NCBI GenBank assembly: GCA_900321365.1
Contig: ONVT01000083.1
Coordinates: 1-8,197 of the forward strand
Direction: 5' to 3'
DNA length: 8,197 nt
Origin: an uncultured Eubacteriales bacterium
GTDB lineage: Bacteria > Bacillota_A > Clostridia > Lachnospirales > Lachnospiraceae
Part shown: piece by piece, positions 1-3,745 of the stretch
How positions within the stretch are numbered: the stretch's first letter is position 1
Layout of the letters: every line of letters begins with the position of its first letter
The notes under the pieces: generated by a model
What the model was told of the DNA's origin: nothing
The model's input: only the letters and a program-made list of their open reading frames with translations
Databases searched by the model: none
Program-made: the position numbers and the translations under genes

Positions 1-1217
1 AACTTAAAGTGACCGTCCCTGTCCTGCGTGATGCCGAGGTATGTCACAGGGCCTGCTTCAGGATAGAACTGCGTCAGATATCCGCCGCCTGTCTTGCCAT
101 GGAACACGTCTACGATTTTCATGGTCGGCTTCTTGGCTCTTGATATGTCATAGTCACCGGAGCCGCTGTGGCCGATAATGCAGATGTCCTCGTTGAAGTC
201 GATCGAGTACATCTCGGAGAGCTGTCCCATACCTGAGATGGTCTTGAGGATGCTCATAGCCATGGCGACCTTGATGTCTCCTTCCACAGCGCAGGCCGTC
301 CCCTGCCTGATGAGCATTGAAAACGCGGGGATGAGCATCGAATCAAGTTTTCCTGCAACGCCCTGCGCAAAACCGTCATAGTGCGATGCGACGAATCCGA
401 TCTTTTCCTCCTTGACCCACCTCTCGAAAGCCACGACATACTTCGCCATGTCCCAGACCTTCTCAATTGAGCCGCCTCCCTCGATGTCAAAAGTGTCGAG
501 AATGTCCTGGGCCTTGTCGCGGACAGCGGCATCGTCGTCGATATCATCGGCGATCGCCCACATCTTCTCCCAGTCAAACTGCTTTGTGTAAAGCCACATC
601 CGGTGGTAAAGGTTCGTCTCGTCGATGTAGAGATCCATCATGCCCGGATATGGTCTGCCGATCTGAGCAAGGTTGGTATCGCGGAATCTCCTGCGGACCT
701 GTGCAGCCCGGCACCAGTCTTCGAGCTCGGCCTGAGCCTCAGGGTCTCCGCCTTCGACGACACCTGTGATGACCGCATGCCGCTTGCCTGCTCTTTCCAG
801 GTCAGCGACCATCTCACCTACAGCACCGCACGCATAGAGCTCACCGAGCCATGTGGCAGTGTCTGTATTTGCGTAGTCAGGAGCCAGCTTCTTCTGAAGG
901 TTGACCAGAACAACGGGTACATCGAGATCCCTGACTGCCGGCAGCATGTTGTACGAAGTTGCATAAGTCAGAAGCTGGAGAATGACCAGGTCTACGTCAG
1001 CAGCGCGGAATTTGTCGCCTGCTTCCATAGCCAGCTCTTTTGTTGTGACGATTCCGCCGTCGATGATCTCAACATCATTCGGAAGCATCTTCTTGAAAAC
1101 TTCGTACTGTCCTTCAAACTCAGGAACCAGTGAAGGGAATTGCGGGAGATATGCTCCCAGTGCGATCGAGAATACTCCGATCCTTGCTTTTGTTTCAATT
1201 AATGATTTTACGATCAT
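1..1217 (-). CDS. L-fucose/L-arabinose isomerase family sugar isomerase, 3' end missing
   Basis: Partial gene of 405 codons, open to the left edge. Start is ATG at 1217, with GGAGGT five bases upstream. I read it as a cytoplasmic, metal-dependent aldose-ketose isomerase of the L-fucose/L-arabinose isomerase superfamily. Seen: an N-terminal stretch with LPQFPSL (residues 24-30), then FAQGVAGK (283-290), AVEGDIK (310-316), LSEMYSIDFNED (333-344), GHSGSGD (350-356), FHGKTGGG (372-379) and GPVTYLGITQ (389-398). The order of an acidic residue, a second one about 23 residues later and a histidine about 15 after that (E312, E335, H350) resembles the E306/E333/H350 metal and catalytic set known for E. 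coli AraA. This is inference; the fourth ligand would lie beyond the window. It is the third gene of the operon after rhaD and rhaB and probably supplies the ketose to RhaB. It is not the classical RhaA TIM-barrel type. Substrate (L-rhamnose, L-fucose or another sugar) cannot be fixed from sequence. Confidence 0.8.
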   Translation of the reverse strand, partial: MIVKSLIETKARIGVFSIALGAYLPQFPSLVPEFEGQYEVFKKMLPNDVEIIDGGIVTTKELAMEAGDKFRAADVDLVILQLLTYATSYNMLPAVRDLDVPVVLVNLQKKLAPDYANTDTATWLGELYACGAVGEMVADLERAGKRHAVITGVVEGGDPEAQAELEDWCRAAQVRRRFRDTNLAQIGRPYPGMMDLYIDETNLYHRMWLYTKQFDWEKMWAIADDIDDDAAVRDKAQDILDTFDIEGGGSIEKVWDMAKYVVAFERWVKEEKIGFVASHYDGFAQGVAGKLDSMLIPAFSMLIRQGTACAVEGDIKVAMAMSILKTISGMGQLSEMYSIDFNEDICIIGHSGSGDYDISRAKKPTMKIVDVFHGKTGGGYLTQFYPEAGPVTYLGITQDRDGHFK

Positions 1218-1220
1218 GGT

Positions 1221-2498
1221 CTACCTCCGTAATTCTGCTTCATACTGTATCTTCAGATTGCCAAGCGCTGTCGCCTCGATCGGCAGCGCGACGACCTGTT
1301 TGCCGGTTGCTTTCTCTGTCAGTGTATTGAGGAATCTGTTTTTGGCTCCTCCGCCGACGATATAGATCTTCTCGTAGTGATTGCCTGTGTTGCGCTGGAG
1401 CTCCTGTACCGCATTCCTGTAGCTGAGCGCCAGGCTCTGGTATGCGCAGCGGAAGTAGTCTCCTGCCGTCAGCGGCTTCGTGCGGAGCATTTCATCGAAA
1501 GCGTCTTTCATGTTCTCTGGTGCCAGGAATTCTTCTGCGTTGGCGTCCACTGTTTCTTCGAAGCTGCTTGCCTCGGCCTCAGCAACGATTTCCCTGAAAT
1601 CTTTGCCCGGACACAGGCAGTCTCTCAGCCGGTTCACGAGCCACATGCCCATGATGTTTTTCTGGTAACGGATGTAGCCTACGCCGCCTTCGTTGGACCA
1701 GTTTGCCCGCTCGCTGTCCACGCTGGTGATCGCTTCAGGCGATTTAACTCCGAGCAGGCTCCATGTACCGGACGAAATGTAAGGCTGATCCTCTTTCATC
1801 GGGATCCCCTCGACAGCAGATGCCGTGTCATGAGTCGCGCAGAGCACGCATTTGATTCCTTTGTATTCGCCGATGACTGTTCCCGGTTGTGTGAGTTTTC
1901 CAAAGAGATTCTCAGGAAGAGCGAGCGCTTCGATGATGACAGGGTCAAATGCGCCGGTTTTGGCATTCACCATTCCGCCCGTTGTGGCGTTGGTGTACTC
2001 ATGCGACTTGACTGAGCAGAGTTTGAACAGCAGATACTCAGGAATCATCAGGTAGTCTGTGACAGCGTCGAGCCTGCCGGCCAGTTTGTCCGCGTACAGC
2101 TGATACAGCGTGTTGAAGGGCTGGAACTGGATTCCTGTGTGTCTGTACAGCCTGCTGAAGCTGATCAGCCTGTGTACTTCAGGGATGACTGCCTGCGTCC
2201 TGCTGTCACGGTATGCGTAGCAGGGCATCACTTCTTTATCGCCCTTCATCAACACATAATCCACGCCCCATGTATCGATCGCAAGACTCTCAAGATCGTA
2301 TTTTGCGAGGGACTTCTCGATACCGGCTTTAACATGGCCGACCAGGCTCTCAATGTCCCATGTGAGATGGCCGTCAAGTTCTGTCACTCCGTTCGGAAAG
2401 CGGTACACCTCGTCTGTCTGCCACTCTCCGTTCTCCATCCATCCGACGATGTGTCTGCCGGAGGAGGCTCCTATGTCTATAGCAAGATAGTATTTCAT
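1221..2498 (-). CDS. rhaB: Rhamnulokinase (FGGY family), short C terminus
   Basis: ATP-dependent cytoplasmic sugar kinase that phosphorylates L-rhamnulose (or a related 6-deoxyketose such as L-fuculose) at C1. I chose ATG at 2498 (425 aa), with GAGG six bases upstream; a GTG four codons earlier (2510) is in frame but would overlap that site. Seen: DIGASSGR (residues 8-15), the rhamnulokinase form of the FGGY N-terminal phosphate-binding motif; DTWGVDY (75-81); HDTASAVEGIP (223-233), where D224 is the expected catalytic base; SSGTWSLLG (242-250); NEGG (269-272); and the adenosine-binding VGGGAKN (381-387). The protein ends 16 residues after IEAT (407-410), whereas family members of about 470-490 aa normally continue with a further helical segment. 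It therefore looks about 40 residues short at the C terminus, plus smaller losses inside. The reading frame is otherwise clean. Second gene of the operon. Assignment to the RhaB group is firm; actual substrate is inferred. Confidence 0.9.
   Translation of the reverse strand: MKYYLAIDIGASSGRHIVGWMENGEWQTDEVYRFPNGVTELDGHLTWDIESLVGHVKAGIEKSLAKYDLESLAIDTWGVDYVLMKGDKEVMPCYAYRDSRTQAVIPEVHRLISFSRLYRHTGIQFQPFNTLYQLYADKLAGRLDAVTDYLMIPEYLLFKLCSVKSHEYTNATTGGMVNAKTGAFDPVIIEALALPENLFGKLTQPGTVIGEYKGIKCVLCATHDTASAVEGIPMKEDQPYISSGTWSLLGVKSPEAITSVDSERANWSNEGGVGYIRYQKNIMGMWLVNRLRDCLCPGKDFREIVAEAEASSFEETVDANAEEFLAPENMKDAFDEMLRTKPLTAGDYFRCAYQSLALSYRNAVQELQRNTGNHYEKIYIVGGGAKNRFLNTLTEKATGKQVVALPIEATALGNLKIQYEAELRR
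1223..1228 (-). promoter_or_regulatory. Ribosome binding site of the isomerase, inside the end of rhaB
   Basis: GGAGGT on the minus strand lies five bases before the isomerase ATG at 1217. It is made from the last two sense codons of rhaB (CGG AGG) and the T of its TAG stop. Only three bases (ACC) separate the rhaB stop from the isomerase start. This fixes the isomerase start and implies translational coupling with rhaB. Confidence 0.85.
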
Positions 2499-2520
2499 CT
2501 TTTCCCTCACTGATCTGTTA

Positions 2521-2540
2521 CAGCGTGTTTTTCACCGCTG
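2521..2540 (-). other. Intercistronic hairpin between rhaD and rhaB
   Basis: In the 102-bp spacer between the rhaD stop (2601) and the rhaB start (2498), the transcript can fold CAGCG-(G)-TG against CACGCTG around an AAAAA loop: a seven-pair stem with one bulged G. No U-run follows on the minus strand, so it is not a standard intrinsic terminator. It could stabilise the rhaD mRNA end or modulate rhaB translation, but no function is shown. Confidence 0.4.
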
Positions 2541-2600
2541 ATACTATCTGATATCCGTGCGCATCCTCGCGGAGCGTTTTTATGAAATCTGAGTGGCTGA

Positions 2601-3473
2601 TCAGTCCTCCGGTACATATCCGATTTTGTTGCTCTTTCTCTCATAGAGGAAGTCTTCGTTGATATGAATGCCGAACGGCTCGTTGAGCTCGCGAAAGTTT
2701 TCCGGAGTGATGGTGTTCAGCTTCTCAGGTCTCATCGAATAAACCTTTACGAGAACCTCTGCGGCCTTCTCGACTGTGTGCATGAGTCCGAACGCGAGGT
2801 CGAAGGTCCTGCCGCAGCAGAATGCCCCGTGATGAGCCCAGACAGCGACGTCCTGCTTCTTCATGATCTCTGCTGTCATCTCGCCGATCTGGCGTCCACC
2901 GCAGATCACCCACGGTACGACGCCGACCCCTTCAGGGAATACGACAGCGCACTCTGTGACCATCTCGAAGATCTCTCTGGTAAACACACGGCTGTCGAGA
3001 GGAAGCACGAATGTCAATGCAATGGTGTTGCCCGGGTGGCAGTGGTATACGATTCTCATTTCAGGGTCTCTGGCCTTCAGTACCTCGAGATTTGCGAGGT
3101 GTGTCGGAAGCTCGGACGTAGGCATTCCGCCATTTTTAAGTCCCCACACGATGCGGTAGCGATTCCCTTCCTCATTCAGCTCGATGATGCAGACATTGTC
3201 CTCAGGGTCGAGTTCGATGTTGCGAAAGTATTTGCCGGAGCCGCTTACCATGAAGTACTCTCCTGCAAGGCCGGGGAATGCGGACTCGTCGCCTTTCTGC
3301 CAGCCGATGACTCTCCACTCGCCTTCTTTAAAGTCTTCTCTGAGTTCTTCGACCTCTTCCGCTTTCATGCGGTAGCTCAGGTTGCCGCCGTTTCTCTCGT
3401 GCCAGCCCTGGTTGAAACCGTCTGTTGCCATTCTTGAATAGCTCTTCAATAGTTCAGAATCAAGTACTCTCAT
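2601..3473 (-). CDS. rhaD: Rhamnulose-1-phosphate aldolase (class II, zinc-dependent)
   Basis: Cleaves L-rhamnulose 1-phosphate to dihydroxyacetone phosphate and L-lactaldehyde in the cytoplasm. Length is 290 aa, close to E. coli RhaD (274) and clearly longer than typical FucA (about 215), which favours the rhamnose branch. Seen: GWHERNGGNLS (residues 23-33), VSGSGKYFRN (76-85), MPTSELPTH (117-125), YHCHPGN (143-149), VVFPEGVGVVPW (177-188), WAHHGAF (212-218) and AEVLVKVYSM (238-247). By alignment from memory with E. coli RhaD, E121 is the catalytic acid/base (E117 there) and H144, H146 and H215 are the zinc ligands (H141, H143, H212 there); all are present. ATG at 3473 has AGGAG seven bases upstream. 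First gene of the minus-strand operon. Product lactaldehyde is normally handled by a reductase or dehydrogenase, not visible here. Confidence 0.93.
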   Translation of the reverse strand: MRVLDSELLKSYSRMATDGFNQGWHERNGGNLSYRMKAEEVEELREDFKEGEWRVIGWQKGDESAFPGLAGEYFMVSGSGKYFRNIELDPEDNVCIIELNEEGNRYRIVWGLKNGGMPTSELPTHLANLEVLKARDPEMRIVYHCHPGNTIALTFVLPLDSRVFTREIFEMVTECAVVFPEGVGVVPWVICGGRQIGEMTAEIMKKQDVAVWAHHGAFCCGRTFDLAFGLMHTVEKAAEVLVKVYSMRPEKLNTITPENFRELNEPFGIHINEDFLYERKSNKIGYVPED

Positions 3474-3505
3474 TCTTTAACTCCTTCCTCCTTTCTCCGC
3501 CCTGT

Positions 3506-3520
3506 ACTGACGGATTCAGT
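3506..3520. promoter_or_regulatory. Inverted repeat at the predicted rhaD transcription start (possible operator)
   Basis: ACTGA-CGGAT-TCAGT is a perfect 5-bp inverted repeat with a 5-bp spacer. It starts at the transcription start predicted from the TATAAT box and covers the first ~15 transcribed bases, a place where a repressor would block initiation. The arms are short, so chance is not excluded, and no regulator is encoded in the window. Confidence 0.3.
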
Positions 3521-3526
3521 CTGCGC

Positions 3527-3532
3527 ATTATA
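3527..3532 (-). promoter_or_regulatory. -10 box of the rhaD-rhaB-isomerase operon
   Basis: Minus-strand TATAAT (perfect sigma-A -10 consensus) lies 53 bases upstream of the rhaD start and predicts transcription from about position 3520. The hexamer 17 bases upstream (3550-3555) is CAGCTG, which does not resemble TTGACA. The promoter may therefore need an activator. Predicted by eye only. Confidence 0.55.
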
Positions 3533-3558
3533 TACAGGAAGTATCCCTGCAGCTGCTG

Positions 3559-3566
3559 AGGTTCTG
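3559..3566. repeat. 8-bp direct repeat, left copy (putative target site duplication)
   Basis: AGGTTCTG abuts the outer end of the left 13-bp inverted repeat with no gap. The identical copy is at 3620-3627. Removing one copy together with the 53-bp element would restore a simple uninterrupted intergenic sequence. Confidence 0.65.
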
Positions 3567-3619
3567 GTTACAAGTCACGCCTCTGCCACCCCCGCGGCCG
3601 CGGAACCGTGACTTGTAAC
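3567..3619. mobile_element. 53-bp MITE-like element with perfect 13-bp terminal inverted repeats
   Basis: Left end GTTACAAGTCACG (3567-3579) and right end CGTGACTTGTAAC (3607-3619) are perfect 13-bp inverted repeats around a 27-bp GC-rich core that contains the palindrome CCGCGGCCGCGG (3592-3603). AGGTTCTG directly abuts the element on both sides (3559-3566 and 3620-3627). Terminal inverted repeats plus an exactly adjacent direct repeat are the marks of a transposase-type insertion with an 8-bp target duplication. The element is too small to encode anything and is short even for bacterial MITEs. I do not recognise the parent insertion sequence family. Alternatives are a regulator-binding palindrome or a REP-like repeat with coincidental flanks. 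It sits between the two divergent promoters, so it is probably not transcribed from either. Confidence 0.6.
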
Positions 3620-3627
3620 AGGTTCTG
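3620..3627. repeat. 8-bp direct repeat, right copy (putative target site duplication)
   Basis: AGGTTCTG abuts the outer end of the right 13-bp inverted repeat with no gap. It matches the left copy at 3559-3566 in all eight positions and in the same orientation, as expected for a staggered-cut duplication. Confidence 0.65.
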
Positions 3628-3661
3628 ACTGATTATGCGTCTTTTCCTGCAGATTCTGTTG

Positions 3662-3667
3662 TATACT
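3662..3667 (+). promoter_or_regulatory. Candidate -10 box for the hybrid histidine kinase gene
   Basis: TATACT on the plus strand lies 79 bases before the ATG at 3746. The region about 17 bases upstream is not a good -35 match. An alternative -10, TATGAT, is at 3675-3680. Either would place the transcription start between about 3674 and 3688, giving a leader of 58-72 bases. Weak call. Confidence 0.3.
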
Positions 3668-3674
3668 GTCATTA

Positions 3675-3692
3675 TATGATGGTAGGATCATA
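3675..3692. promoter_or_regulatory. Inverted repeat in the leader of the histidine kinase gene
   Basis: TATGAT-GGTAGG-ATCATA is a perfect 6-bp inverted repeat with a 6-bp spacer. It lies just after the candidate -10 box and could be an operator at the start site or a small RNA hairpin. It does not match the repeat in front of rhaD, so the two promoters do not obviously share a regulator. Confidence 0.25.
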
Positions 3693-3745
3693 AAGACAAC
3701 AGGGTTGGAAAGCTGCCGGACCGGATAGAGGGAAGGAAACGAGAT

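Noticed and set aside
603..1133. Plus-strand open frame (176 codons) in the leftmost region
   Set aside because: The minus strand is continuously open here from 1217 to the edge and encodes a recognisable sugar isomerase, so this is a shadow frame.
2664..3437. Plus-strand open frame (257 codons) opposite rhaD
   Set aside because: rhaD on the minus strand has all catalytic and zinc residues. The plus-strand frame has no family signature and no suitable ribosome binding site.
3567..3619. Intrinsic transcription terminator from the 13-bp inverted repeats
   Set aside because: The loop is 27 bases and no T-run follows the stem on either strand. It also lies upstream of both divergent promoters, where no transcript would need to end.
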